Source of the DNA: Marivirga lumbricoides
GTDB lineage: Bacteria; Bacteroidota; Bacteroidia; Cytophagales; Cyclobacteriaceae
Direction: 5' to 3'
Length of the DNA: 34,612 bases
Assembly: GCF_014636295.1 (NCBI RefSeq)
Contig: NZ_BMEC01000026.1
Span: forward strand, 1 to 34,612
Part shown: positions 17,007 through 25,732 of the stretch, piece after piece
Layout of the letters: the number at the start of each line of letters is the position of its first letter
Position numbering within the stretch: position 1 is the first letter of the stretch
Notes under the pieces: generated by a model
The model's input: the letters and a program-made list of their open reading frames with translations, nothing else
What the model was told of the DNA's origin: nothing
Database searches by the model: none
Position numbers and translations under genes: made by a program

Positions 17007-17693
17007 TTATAAACCAGAGCATTTCTTTTCCAAAATACTTCTTGCATCGTTCATGAAAGCTTCCAGATATGGAATGATCATAGAAACATGATGCTCTTTA
17101 GGTCTAGATGAATTACTCAAAACAACTTTATCGGGGTGAAAAAGAAAGTGATTTTCCATTACCTTTTGAACGTCATTATGTGCAAAGGAGCTTAACGAAC
17201 TATACAAAAAATGATATTCAGGCTCCATTTTAAGCGCTTTAAACTTATCCTTTATAGTAAATATTTTGGGTACATCATGATTCGAGATCATTTCAATATC
17301 AGATTCTAACTCATACTTCCTACTTATTAAAGGAATTCTATCTTCGATTATTAAGTCTTTACTTTGTAATACATGATTAAGCGACCTTAATTCTTGCTTG
17401 CAAGAATCGAGAATTAGTCTCTTTTCATACCCATTTATTTCAATCACAAGCTTTAAGTCCAAATAAGTCTCAACGAATACTCTGCTTATCAACAGAAAAC
17501 TATGTATTCGGTTATTCTCTCTTAAGAAATCCAAGTCTTTAGCTAGTTGAATTAATGAGATAAAATATCCATACAATAGTACATTTCTGTTCGATCCATC
17601 CTTAGGAATTTGATCTATTAGAATATCACATTTATCCAATGCACCTTTGAAAATATTTACATTCTTCATTGCTAATAATTTAGTATTTATCAT
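17007..17693 (-). CDS. DUF5677-like helical protein in RNA-repair locus
   Basis: A 228-residue, mostly alpha-helical soluble protein without signal peptide. The pattern FLLISRVFVETYLDLKLVIE followed by a C-terminal YSSLSSFAHND resembles the DUF5677 family (helical bundle with a conserved RxxxE helix and a late SxxxH motif), some members of which are HEPN-like. The assignment is tentative because the protein is shorter than the neighbour at 19846-20892, which fits DUF5677 better. It starts 32 nt after the 585-aa gene ends, so it belongs to the unit driven by operator (b) at 19653-19688. Its 3' end lies next to operator (a). Function unknown. A HEPN RNase active site (Rx4-6H) is not clearly present. 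Confidence 0.6.
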   Translation of the reverse strand: MINTKLLAMKNVNIFKGALDKCDILIDQIPKDGSNRNVLLYGYFISLIQLAKDLDFLRENNRIHSFLLISRVFVETYLDLKLVIEINGYEKRLILDSCKQELRSLNHVLQSKDLIIEDRIPLISRKYELESDIEMISNHDVPKIFTIKDKFKALKMEPEYHFLYSSLSSFAHNDVQKVMENHFLFHPDKVVLSNSSRPKEHHVSMIIPYLEAFMNDARSILEKKCSGL

Positions 17694-17725
17694 AACATAG
17701 GATTTACTGCCTCACTTTAGCCAGC

Positions 17726-19483
17726 TCAATCCTTAAATACGTTTAAAAAACTATCCTTTTGCAACTTGTTCAGTGAAAAGTCATAATCTGCTTGGTCACT
17801 ATTTCTGACCGTTTCAGCCCCCAATTCTAAAATCAATTCTCTGAAGGAGATCGGGTTACTCCATTGCTGGTACAATGCCCTGGTTGCCGTCATCGACACC
17901 TCTGAATTCCCTGAGACTCTGCATTGGCCAGCGCCAAAATTCAGCAAAACGAAACATTGCCAATCCTTTTCAGGCATGAGCATGCCAAGAATAGTCTGCC
18001 TTTGAACAGACTGACTTTTTGCTTCCATAAAGAGGTTATTGGGATCCATCATGTAGTCATAATTAACTTCATGTCCCCTACCCACTATAATCTTGTATTC
18101 ACAATTTCCGGCACCGTAGTACACGTTATTTTGTACAAGCGTTGGAGCTGACAAACCATTTTGAGCATGCAAATATTCAACGGCACCTTTTGATGCATCG
18201 GTCATATCGCCAGAATACATCAAGTCGCCAGACTTTCCTTGCTTATAATGCGCGTTCCACCCCACTTTTCCTCCAATATTCAAGCCTGATAAGTCCAAAT
18301 CATCTGCCCCCCATTGGTTCTCCCAGTAGATACCTACAGCCAATGACTCGCCATAAAATTTACTACCAGTGGGTATATTGCCCACATACATTTTTTCAGA
18401 AGTCGGCAATGCATACTCTACATCCTCTGGAAGAAAGAACTTTTTACCCGTTAGATCAAATCGGTCTTTTAAATATTCATATAGGTAATCGTAGTTGGGC
18501 CAAACGGCACCCGAAACCTTATTCGATTTTATGAATGATTTGCCGTTTCTGATACGATAGGCAAAAGCATATTGTCCATTCATTCGCGAGTGGCATGCTG
18601 AGAGTGCCTTGAATAAAGCGAAAGGAGTAGCATTATCAAGCCAATGCTTATCATTATCTGATAACATGACGCTGGTCACCAGATTCAAAGGATTGACTAC
18701 AAGTGGTTTATGGTACGACTTAGACAGTTTTGATATCTTATTGATCGTTTTAGGACATTTTGATTTGAATGCCAGAAAAAGGGGCTTAAAACGATTAAAA
18801 ATCTCAGCCATTTTTTCCAGACCAAACTTTTCAAATGGTACAGATGGATTATAGTTCGAAGCTTTTATAGCCTCAATCACTTCAGTACTTTTTATCAAGA
18901 GTGAATCATTCGTTGCTCTATAAATGATGTAGCGAAAAAACTGCATAGTATCAGTGGGCAATACCCCGTACATATCAGCGATCTTAACTATCGCTTCCTT
19001 GTTCTTAATATTTTCGTCTCCTTTAAACGCATAAGACAACTCATCTACAAGAATGGAGAGCAAATCATTGATTGTTTCTTCTTTTAAGGCAATACCAGAT
19101 TTTAATAACTCCAGGCACTTTTGGGTCATTTCCTCAACGGTAAAAGCGCGCACTATTTGGAAGGTCAATTTTACATCCGGTACATTCAATACTTCCTTAG
19201 GTATATAGATTTCTCGTTGAAATTGACTTCCATAAGTAGAAAAGTAATGGCTGACTTGATCTTGCCACAACTCAGTTCGGGAGCTCTTCAGGATCTTCTT
19301 CCATGACTTATGAAAAGTCTTATTCAGATCAAGACCATCTAACTTCTCCTTTTCATAAAAGCTTATAATCTGCTTTTTTGCCCATAATGCATCTGACGCT
19401 ATGATGTAGCCCTGCTCAGACACATAAGGTTGATCATTTGACTCTTTGGCTATTACTGCATTAAATAATTTAAGCGTTTTCAT
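17726..19483 (-). CDS. Unrecognised 585-aa protein of the RNA-repair island
   Basis: No family could be named with confidence. Residues 1-340 are mainly helical, with repeated LxxLLxxL-type segments (TINDLLSILVDELSYAF, TMQFFRYIIYRATNDSLLIK, NPLNLVTSVMLS), suggesting an alpha-solenoid. Residues about 340-540 are beta-rich and glycine-rich (DDLDLSGLNIGGKVGWNAHY, LMYSGDMTDASKGAVEYLHA, NNVYYGAGNCEYKIIVGRG). The DLDLS...SGD pattern is reminiscent of TerD-like stress domains, but this is a visual resemblance only. There is no signal peptide. It is the first gene behind operator (b), with a leader of about 165 nt, and is followed by the DUF5677-like gene. Occupying the slot of the Ro60/TROVE protein in other RNA-repair operons, it could be an RNA-binding component; that is inference, and no TROVE or vWA motif is seen. 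Confidence 0.75.
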   Translation of the reverse strand: MKTLKLFNAVIAKESNDQPYVSEQGYIIASDALWAKKQIISFYEKEKLDGLDLNKTFHKSWKKILKSSRTELWQDQVSHYFSTYGSQFQREIYIPKEVLNVPDVKLTFQIVRAFTVEEMTQKCLELLKSGIALKEETINDLLSILVDELSYAFKGDENIKNKEAIVKIADMYGVLPTDTMQFFRYIIYRATNDSLLIKSTEVIEAIKASNYNPSVPFEKFGLEKMAEIFNRFKPLFLAFKSKCPKTINKISKLSKSYHKPLVVNPLNLVTSVMLSDNDKHWLDNATPFALFKALSACHSRMNGQYAFAYRIRNGKSFIKSNKVSGAVWPNYDYLYEYLKDRFDLTGKKFFLPEDVEYALPTSEKMYVGNIPTGSKFYGESLAVGIYWENQWGADDLDLSGLNIGGKVGWNAHYKQGKSGDLMYSGDMTDASKGAVEYLHAQNGLSAPTLVQNNVYYGAGNCEYKIIVGRGHEVNYDYMMDPNNLFMEAKSQSVQRQTILGMLMPEKDWQCFVLLNFGAGQCRVSGNSEVSMTATRALYQQWSNPISFRELILELGAETVRNSDQADYDFSLNKLQKDSFLNVFKD

Positions 19484-19652
19484 TTTTTAATTTATCAATA
19501 AGTGAGGAGTATGTTTAAGGATTATAGGAACTCCTTTTACCTATTAAATGACCAGCGGGAAGTAAGTTTTATCCGAAAAATATAGGAACTTCCTGTGCCG
19601 GATTTTTAATACCATGTTGTCACTGTCAATGGACTAGTTTCTAACAATGTTT

Positions 19653-19688
19653 CAAAGTTGAATATGAAGTGCGCAATCTTTTTGCGTA
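19653..19688 (-). promoter_or_regulatory. WYL-box operator (b) and -7 box for the 585-aa gene
   Basis: TGCGCAA-TCTTT-TTGCGTA (19670-19688), one mismatch from perfect dyad symmetry. On the minus strand TTTG follows after exactly 13 nt, within CAACTTTG (19653-19660). About 45 bp including the upstream AT-rich flank are nearly identical to operator (d). The 5' leader to the ATG at 19483 contains two copies of a TATAGGAACTYCCT-like motif. Confidence 0.75.
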
Positions 19689-19712
19689 GATGAAAAAATA
19701 ATGAAATAATTT

Positions 19713-19832
19713 TTATTTTTCTTCAGGGCATCTCAATGAGCGGGGAGGATCAATATCAAGCAATGATAAATGCCAATGCAAACCACTTTTTTTATCTACA
19801 AATCGCAGCTCTCTCTGATACGCAAATGACAT
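19713..19832 (-). CDS. Small hypothetical ORF (39 aa) after the DUF5677 gene
   Basis: ATG to TAA, 39 codons, starting 13 nt after the DUF5677 gene stops and on the same strand. The sequence starts MSFAYQRELRFVDKKSG and ends RSLRCPEEK. It is charged and has a plausible protein composition, but no homology is recognised. It could be a real small gene, the remnant of a larger one, or chance. The remainder of the 362-bp stretch 19484-19845 holds operator (b) and the 585-aa gene's leader. Confidence 0.3.
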   Translation of the reverse strand: MSFAYQRELRFVDKKSGLHWHLSLLDIDPPRSLRCPEEK

Positions 19833-19845
19833 TGATAGTCTTTTG

Positions 19846-20892
19846 TTAATTATTTGGTAGCTTGGCTTTTGCTTCAATCATAGCTTCTGCAATAGCCGCA
19901 TGAAGTTGTTCTAGCATCAGTTGCACCAATTTACTCTCAAAAGTGCTAGTAAGTTTAGTTAGACCAGTAGTCATTTTTAACAGAGAGTATGTAGTGAACT
20001 GCATAGGATTCAACATTCCGTATCGTGATGGCCCAGCTAAATATCCTCTTGGAATGTTGATATCATTGAAACCAAGACGAGTAAACAGTCCCTCTGGACC
20101 AGCATGAACGCCCTTGTTTGCCCATTGATAAAACGGACGCAAATAATCTAGCCCTACTTTTTCTTCAAGCCCTTTGAAGTTTCGTTTTCTATTTGAAAGA
20201 AATTTTATTGTCCACCCATACTCTTTTAGAAAACCTGCACCATAAAGATCATGCAGTTCATCTCGTTTTTTCTGCAACATCTTTACTGTATCTCCATCCG
20301 AAGGTCTCCAGTTCAATGTAGCGTGATGAATTTCGTATGTTTCTAAACGTTTGAGCTTTTCGATAAATTGGTATTCATAGAACATCTTTGATACCTCCAA
20401 GTCATTAGTAAACAGCGTAAGAAATACAACTGAGGTTTCATGCAGCGTTCGCCATCTCGCTAAAGCAGCATCAGCATAACCACATTTGATGAGAGCATAA
20501 ATTTCATTTGCAATCTGACATCCTTTAATATGGAGGTGTAGAAGCTGTGAGAACTTCAGTTTTTCATCTTCAGAAAATTTATCCATCTTAAAATGGTCAG
20601 TCATATCATTGTTAACAGTAACAGTCAAGTCTATATACATCAAAAACATTTCTAAACCATCACCATGAATTTCTTCATTCCATTTAAGGAATTGGGCATA
20701 AGAGTCTTGAATTTCGTTTATTCGCTTCCCCTCATAGAACTGACAAAGCCCACTCATGAAAACTTTCGCTGTTCTTTTTAAGAGTTCAGGAGACTTCTCC
20801 TTAATGAGTGTATTGAACTCTTTGTCACTTCCACTGAACTCCTGTTGAATTTCAGCGAGTGTATCTTTTATTATTTCATTAAGCTTAAACAT
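19846..20892 (-). CDS. DUF5677 domain protein
   Basis: A 348-residue soluble, helical protein. The conserved block GYADAALARWRTLHET (about 153-168) followed by FYEYQFIEKLKR, and a late motif RPFYQWANKGVHAGPEGL, match DUF5677, a family of unknown function common in defence and stress loci. RWRTLH also satisfies the loose Rx4H spacing of HEPN RNases, although the residue after R is not the usual polar one. It starts 46 nt after pnkp ends and is therefore the third gene of the hen1-pnkp unit. Its repeated association with RNA-repair genes suggests a role in sensing, processing or controlling damaged RNA; this is inferred. Confidence 0.8.
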   Translation of the reverse strand: MFKLNEIIKDTLAEIQQEFSGSDKEFNTLIKEKSPELLKRTAKVFMSGLCQFYEGKRINEIQDSYAQFLKWNEEIHGDGLEMFLMYIDLTVTVNNDMTDHFKMDKFSEDEKLKFSQLLHLHIKGCQIANEIYALIKCGYADAALARWRTLHETSVVFLTLFTNDLEVSKMFYEYQFIEKLKRLETYEIHHATLNWRPSDGDTVKMLQKKRDELHDLYGAGFLKEYGWTIKFLSNRKRNFKGLEEKVGLDYLRPFYQWANKGVHAGPEGLFTRLGFNDINIPRGYLAGPSRYGMLNPMQFTTYSLLKMTTGLTKLTSTFESKLVQLMLEQLHAAIAEAMIEAKAKLPNN

Positions 20893-20938
20893 ATGAGTCT
20901 TGCATTTTTCGAAATTGTTTTAATATCTTGATTTTCAA

Positions 20939-23527
20939 TTATAACCTCGGATCCACAGCCTCGCTTTCCAAAGCAAGCACTCCAAATACACATTCATGAA
21001 CCTTTCTTAAAGGTTCTTTTTTAACAAATCGATCAAGGGCTTCTAAGCCAAGGGCAAATTCTCTCAATGCCAAAGACCGCTTTCTCCCAAGGCCTCTGTT
21101 CTTCAAAACTTTTAAGTTCTCCTGTAAAGTATACTCAGGTCCATAAATAATCCGTAGGTACTCCTTTCCCCTACATTTGATAGCAGGTTGAACCAATCCT
21201 TTTTTACCATGAGCGACAAAATCCAATGGTTTCACCACCATGCCCTCTCCTCCTTTTTCTGTCAATTCTGTCCACCAAGCTATGGCTGATTCTATTTGAG
21301 AGTCATCATCTAAATCAATTAATTGATAGGGCGTTGCCACCATCAGTTTAGGATCAGCTTCACAAATAGATTTAATCGTTTCCATATGCCATTCATGGTT
21401 CTTATTCATGTGAGTCTCTCCATCTGTAGCCAGAATATGAAAGGGTGCTAGTTTGTAATCATCTAATCCATTAACAGGCCAGCAGTAGTTACCATAGGCT
21501 TTGGTGTAATCACCAATCATTTCACTTTTAGCCATATAACTTTCAAGCAATTGATCTACCCCATCTATCCCTCGTTTTTGAGTGATTTCTAAGTTGCCAA
21601 TTACATTAGCTAAAGCAGCTGAAGCCGAAGCTCCTACAGACGCATACTGGTCTTTTAATAGTGATTGAGCTTTTGCAGACCATGGCATTAACTCTGTATC
21701 TAAACAAACCCAATCCGTATTGAACTTTGTCCAAAATCCAGAATGGGTGAGTGCCAATTGAACCCGATTTAAAAATGCATTCTCTAATGCCGAATCGTTA
21801 AAGAAGTTTCTGCCCGTTCTTGTGAAACAGGCGCCTATTCCTTCGTTCTCAATCCCGAATCGCTCTTTTACGGCATTTTCATCCTTGCAAACTACCAAAA
21901 TAGCTCGTGACCCCATATGTTTTTCTTCACAGATCACTTTATCGATTCCCTGACTTTTGAAGTATTTAAACGCCTCTTTCGGATGCTCTAAATACTCATC
22001 AATATCACTGGTTTCAGAGGGTGACATGGTTGGAGGTAAGTAGATCAACCATTTCGGGTTCATGGCAAACCGACTCATCACTTCCAGGGCAGCAATGGAG
22101 TTTTCTTCTCTGATGGTAATATTGTTTTGAAGACTTGTAGCAACAATCCTTTTTCCAATAACATCATCTATATCCAACAGATCATCCAATTCATGCTGGT
22201 GCGACAGTGAAGAATCTGCTTCTAATTTATAAGGCCTTGCTGGCTCAGCATACATCATTTTAGCAGGAACGGATACTAATTCTTCTTCAGGATATCTCAA
22301 TGCAGTAAGTTTACCGCCAAATACGCAACCAGTATCAATGTCAATGGTTTTGTTCAACCACTGTGCTTCCGGAACAGGCGTATGTCCATAAACTACTTTT
22401 GCCCTTCCTCTATAATCGGCAGCCCAGTTGTGTCTTACCGGTAATCCAAACTCATCCGTTTCACCTGTGGTTTCTCCATACATACAAAATGATCGAACTG
22501 CTCCGCTGCCTCTCCCCTGCATTTCTTCTTTCAACCCTGCATGCGCAATCACTAATTTGCCTTTGTCAAAAACATAGTGACTCACCAAACCATATAAAAA
22601 CTCTTTTACCGTGTTCTTGAAATCTTCACTTTCTTGAGAAAGCTGTTCTACAGTTTGCTCTAGTCCGTGTTTGATTTGTACATTTTTACCGCTCAGGTAT
22701 TTCTGAAGCTTCATATCATGGTTTCCAGGCACGCAGTATGCGATCCCCGATTTCACCATGCTCATGACTAGTTTTAATACTGCGGGTGAGTTAGGTCCTC
22801 TATCAACAAGATCTCCAAGGAATAAGGCTTTTCTTCCTTCTGGATTTGCGACTTTATATCCAAAGGATTCATTGTCATACGCTATTTCATCAACATTGTA
22901 TCCGAGTTTCTGAAGCAACTCAATCGCTTCATCTATACATCCGTGAATATCTCCTATGATATCGAATGGGCCACTAACCTCTTTTTTATCATTGTAAAGT
23001 TTCTCTCTTTGTATCTTTTGTATAGCATCTATTTCTTCCACTGAACTTAAAACATGAACATGCCTAAACCCTTCTCTTTTAAGGTTTCTTATGGATCTTT
23101 TAAGTTGTGATCTCTGTTGTCTCAATACATGCTTGCCAAAATTTCTGTCAACTCTTTCATCGTTTCTTGCCTGGCAAATCTTTTCAGGAACATCTAGCAC
23201 AATGGCTACAGGCAGGCAATGATAGTCTCTTGCCAATTGAACTAATGGCTTTCTTGCTTCAGTTTGAACATTTGTAGCATCAATTACGGTTAAATGTCCG
23301 TTTTTCAGTCTTTTTGAAGAGATGTAGTGCAGCAACTCAAATGCGTCAACAGTTGCAGCCTGATTGTTTTCATCATCTGACACCATTGCACGACACTTGT
23401 CAGAAGATATGATCTCGGTTTCCTTGAAAACTCTTTTAGCAAAAGTTGATTTTCCAGAGCCGGAAACTCCAATAAGCACTACTAATGATAGTTCTGGTAT
23501 TTTTATTTTATTCATTGTCTTAACCAT
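20939..23527 (-). CDS. pnkp: Bacterial polynucleotide kinase-phosphatase (Pnkp), RNA end-healing and ligase-like
   Basis: An 862-residue three-domain enzyme of the Pnkp/Hen1 RNA-repair system. The N-terminal 5'-OH kinase has P-loop GVSGSGKS (20-27) with DATNVQ and the lid RNDERVDR. The central calcineurin-like 2',3'-phosphatase has GDIHGC (about 190), GDLVDRGP and GNHDM. The C-terminal adenylyltransferase has EEKHMGSRAI with nucleotidyl lysine near residue 535, then later WVCLDTELMPW and GMVVK. Pnkp heals ends of RNA cut by ribotoxins and, with Hen1, seals and methylates it. Length and motifs are full. Codon 1 (ATG, 23527) and codon 5 (ATG, 23515) are both possible starts. It is downstream of hen1, separated by 130 nt containing a GxxExxY gene remnant, and shares promoter (c). 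Confidence 0.96.
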   Translation of the reverse strand: MVKTMNKIKIPELSLVVLIGVSGSGKSTFAKRVFKETEIISSDKCRAMVSDDENNQAATVDAFELLHYISSKRLKNGHLTVIDATNVQTEARKPLVQLARDYHCLPVAIVLDVPEKICQARNDERVDRNFGKHVLRQQRSQLKRSIRNLKREGFRHVHVLSSVEEIDAIQKIQREKLYNDKKEVSGPFDIIGDIHGCIDEAIELLQKLGYNVDEIAYDNESFGYKVANPEGRKALFLGDLVDRGPNSPAVLKLVMSMVKSGIAYCVPGNHDMKLQKYLSGKNVQIKHGLEQTVEQLSQESEDFKNTVKEFLYGLVSHYVFDKGKLVIAHAGLKEEMQGRGSGAVRSFCMYGETTGETDEFGLPVRHNWAADYRGRAKVVYGHTPVPEAQWLNKTIDIDTGCVFGGKLTALRYPEEELVSVPAKMMYAEPARPYKLEADSSLSHQHELDDLLDIDDVIGKRIVATSLQNNITIREENSIAALEVMSRFAMNPKWLIYLPPTMSPSETSDIDEYLEHPKEAFKYFKSQGIDKVICEEKHMGSRAILVVCKDENAVKERFGIENEGIGACFTRTGRNFFNDSALENAFLNRVQLALTHSGFWTKFNTDWVCLDTELMPWSAKAQSLLKDQYASVGASASAALANVIGNLEITQKRGIDGVDQLLESYMAKSEMIGDYTKAYGNYCWPVNGLDDYKLAPFHILATDGETHMNKNHEWHMETIKSICEADPKLMVATPYQLIDLDDDSQIESAIAWWTELTEKGGEGMVVKPLDFVAHGKKGLVQPAIKCRGKEYLRIIYGPEYTLQENLKVLKNRGLGRKRSLALREFALGLEALDRFVKKEPLRKVHECVFGVLALESEAVDPRL

Positions 23528-23530
23528 GAT

Positions 23531-23626
23531 TCATTTTATTTGATGATGAGCATTTCCCAATGTATTGTGCACCTTCATTGCACATCCAATTATTTTCTGA
23601 GCTACATCGCTGTATATATGCTCATT
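23531..23626 (-). pseudogene. N-terminal remnant of a GxxExxY-family gene
   Basis: In the hen1-pnkp gap an open frame encodes NEHIYSDVAQKIIGCAMK then VHNTLGNAHHQIK before a TGA. The block KIIGCAMxVHxTLG is the characteristic start of GxxExxY proteins (about 125 aa, PD-(D/E)XK-related), but the frame lacks an ATG at its start and loses the rest of the family directly after LGN. It is therefore a decayed fragment, perhaps of a former fourth operon member. Confidence 0.65.
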
Positions 23627-23657
23627 TCAATCCTGTTTATCCTATAATCATTTAAAA

Positions 23658-25058
23658 TCAGAGTTCTGACAATTTAAAAATGGCCATTTGAGATGGTGCA
23701 CCTACTTTTTCATCTTCTTCACCAACAGGTTTGATTTCAACATCATACCCATGGGAGTTGGCCACCTGTCCAGCCCAATTGCTGAATTCTTTTCTTGTCC
23801 ACTCAAACCTGTGGTCGGTATGCCTGAATGAATCAGTTGCCATACTTTCAAAAAGCTCGTTATACTCTCTGTTAGGGGTAGTTAAGACCACTACTTTTGG
23901 TTTAGAGAATTCAAAAACCACTCTTTCAAATGATCTTAGTCTGTTTAAATCCAGGTGTTCTATCACTTCAATAATGGCTGCTGCATCATATCCATCCAGT
24001 CTTTTGTCTCTGTAAGTCAAAGACCCTTGAATCAGTTTGATTCTCTCTTTTTGCTTTGGAGACATTTCGTTATAATGCAACTTCTCCATTGCTTTTTCAA
24101 GTGTTTTATAGGAAACATCCACTCCAAGAATCTCTTCGAATTGCTTCTCTTTCAAAAGCGATTTCAACAGCTTACCCTCACCACAGCCCAGGTCAACCAC
24201 TCTCTTAGCCCCTGAATTTTTAAGCTCTTGCAGCGCTAATTTTAATCTTTGGTGATGCAATGATTCTTTCTTTTTTACAACTTCGCTTTCCTCTTCAACT
24301 TCAATGGGTTGTTCCTCTAAATCATTTTCAATTAGTCTGTCGAGTGCATTTCTTGTTAATCCTCCAATTCCTCTGAGGTACCTTTTAGTGATTTGCTCTT
24401 TTTCAGGATGATTACCTAGCCACCCCTCTCCTTTTGCAAGCAGTTTTTCAACCTCTGATTGATTGACCCAATAATGTTTATTCGTATCAAGTACAGGAAT
24501 TAAAACATACAAATGTGATAGCAATTCTTTGAGCTTGCATGCTCCTTTTAAATTCAATGTATAATACTTACTGTCACCCCACTCTGGGAAATTAGCATCC
24601 AATTGGTGTCTTTGAAGAATTACCTCATAACCAAGAGGCTCAAAAAGCCGCCTTATTAATAATTCACCACCCTTTGGGGCTGGTAAAACTGAGATTTTAA
24701 CCTCGAAATCCATCACCTGATCTAACAATTCAGGACGCTTGCTACATTTACCATTTAAGGCAGTGGAAAACGCTTTGGAAATAGCAACACTCATAAATGA
24801 AGAAGCTACATATGGCCTGTCATTCACATAATGAGCCAAAGCAAAATCACTCGAATTGTTCCGATTGTTCTTAACCAATTCTATTGGATTGATATCCAAT
24901 AAAAGATTGACCGAACAATTATCTGTTGTTGCTTCTGAATAAAAAATGTGAGCTTTTCCGGTTGCTAACTCCACTGACTGTAGCTTATCCGGGTGTTTAT
25001 GCAACAGGAAACTCAAATCTGTTGCAGGATTATGTGTTGTTGATATATTTAGTAACAT
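23658..25058 (-). CDS. hen1: Hen1, RNA 3'-terminal ribose 2'-O-methyltransferase
   Basis: A 466-residue protein with the full bacterial Hen1 layout. The N-terminal Hen1_N domain (about 1-240; activates Pnkp ligase) is followed by a linker of acidic and basic residues (250-280) and the SAM methyltransferase. VVDLGCGEGKLLKSLL (about 287-302) is SAM motif I; AAIIEVIEHLDLNRL and DHRFEWTR provide the ExxEH...H metal-binding set that distinguishes Hen1. It methylates the 2'-OH at the repair junction of RNA, protecting it from recutting by the same ribotoxin. It is the first gene of the hen1-pnkp-DUF5677 unit, with operator (c) about 20 nt upstream of its ATG. Confidence 0.95.
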   Translation of the reverse strand: MLLNISTTHNPATDLSFLLHKHPDKLQSVELATGKAHIFYSEATTDNCSVNLLLDINPIELVKNNRNNSSDFALAHYVNDRPYVASSFMSVAISKAFSTALNGKCSKRPELLDQVMDFEVKISVLPAPKGGELLIRRLFEPLGYEVILQRHQLDANFPEWGDSKYYTLNLKGACKLKELLSHLYVLIPVLDTNKHYWVNQSEVEKLLAKGEGWLGNHPEKEQITKRYLRGIGGLTRNALDRLIENDLEEQPIEVEEESEVVKKKESLHHQRLKLALQELKNSGAKRVVDLGCGEGKLLKSLLKEKQFEEILGVDVSYKTLEKAMEKLHYNEMSPKQKERIKLIQGSLTYRDKRLDGYDAAAIIEVIEHLDLNRLRSFERVVFEFSKPKVVVLTTPNREYNELFESMATDSFRHTDHRFEWTRKEFSNWAGQVANSHGYDVEIKPVGEEDEKVGAPSQMAIFKLSEL

Positions 25059-25076
25059 GATTTCTTATTGAGACCG

Positions 25077-25112
25077 CTAATTAAAAAATAAGCTACGCAA
25101 TCTTTTTGCTCA
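25077..25112 (-). promoter_or_regulatory. WYL-box operator (c) and degenerate -7 box for hen1-pnkp
   Basis: TACGCAA-TCTTT-TTGCTCA (25094-25112): one half-site perfect, the other with two changes. Thirteen nt after the perfect half-site on the minus strand lies TTAG (25077-25080) where the others have TTTG. The 8-mer TTAATTAG is a weaker -7 box. Confidence 0.65.
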
Positions 25113-25119
25113 TTAAAAT

Positions 25120-25701
25120 TTATTTCCAAAATTCCCACCATTTGTTTGAAGTACTTTCTGTTTTAATAACATTTTCCGGAAAGTTATTGGGAATCATATC
25201 AATTTTCTTTGTTCTGGATTCAAACTTGCTCAAATCCTCACCAGGGTGGGTTCTTAACCAATCTTTTATTTCTGCCAGAAGCTGGCTTGCCTCTTCTTGT
25301 ATCTCATTGATCATCTGCTCTCTACTCCTGTTAAAGTATGCGTAATCTTCTAACTCATATTTATTATAACCAATACTTGTGAGATACGGGTAGTTTTCAT
25401 ATCCCAAATCACAAAAGTCTGCTAAGATTGTTTCCGGTTCTTTACAGCCTTCTGAGAGTGTCTCCAGATTTGCAATGATTTTCCAGTCTGTAAACTCTCG
25501 CTCTTCAAAAAATGAAAGAAAAAGTGTTTTAAACTCATAGTCAACCCCTTGCTGATTATAATTAAAGATATACAATTGCAGAATTAACTCTTCATCCATT
25601 CTTTCAGATAGCTGTATATTAGAGTAAAGCCAGTTTTCAAATTCTTTCATCTCAACCTGCTTTTCTATGACCTTAAAAATTCTCTCTTTTAAATCCTCCA
25701 T
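25120..25701 (-). CDS. Unknown acidic protein downstream of the tRNA-like RNA
   Basis: A 193-residue, acidic, mostly helical soluble protein with no family recognised. Visible features are EFENWLYSNIQLSERMDEEL with many aromatic/acidic pairs, a central DWKIIANLETLSEG, and a short C-terminal tail ending WWEFWK. The look of the N-terminal half (WLY...L...l...Y.F...FE) is like polymorphic-toxin immunity proteins, but that is impression, not homology. The ATG is 31 nt after the predicted 3' end of the tRNA-like RNA and both appear to be transcribed from operator/promoter (d), so the RNA lies in this gene's 5' leader. It ends only 8 nt from operator (c). Confidence 0.7.
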   Translation of the reverse strand: MEDLKERIFKVIEKQVEMKEFENWLYSNIQLSERMDEELILQLYIFNYNQQGVDYEFKTLFLSFFEEREFTDWKIIANLETLSEGCKEPETILADFCDLGYENYPYLTSIGYNKYELEDYAYFNRSREQMINEIQEEASQLLAEIKDWLRTHPGEDLSKFESRTKKIDMIPNNFPENVIKTESTSNKWWEFWK

Positions 25702-25732
25702 AGTTCTTCAATTCACTATTTAATTCTTCAGA

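Noticed and set aside
17726-19483. Ro60/TROVE homologue
   Set aside because: Expected from context, but the TROVE start motif and the vWA DxSxS metal site are absent, and the beta-rich C-terminus differs.
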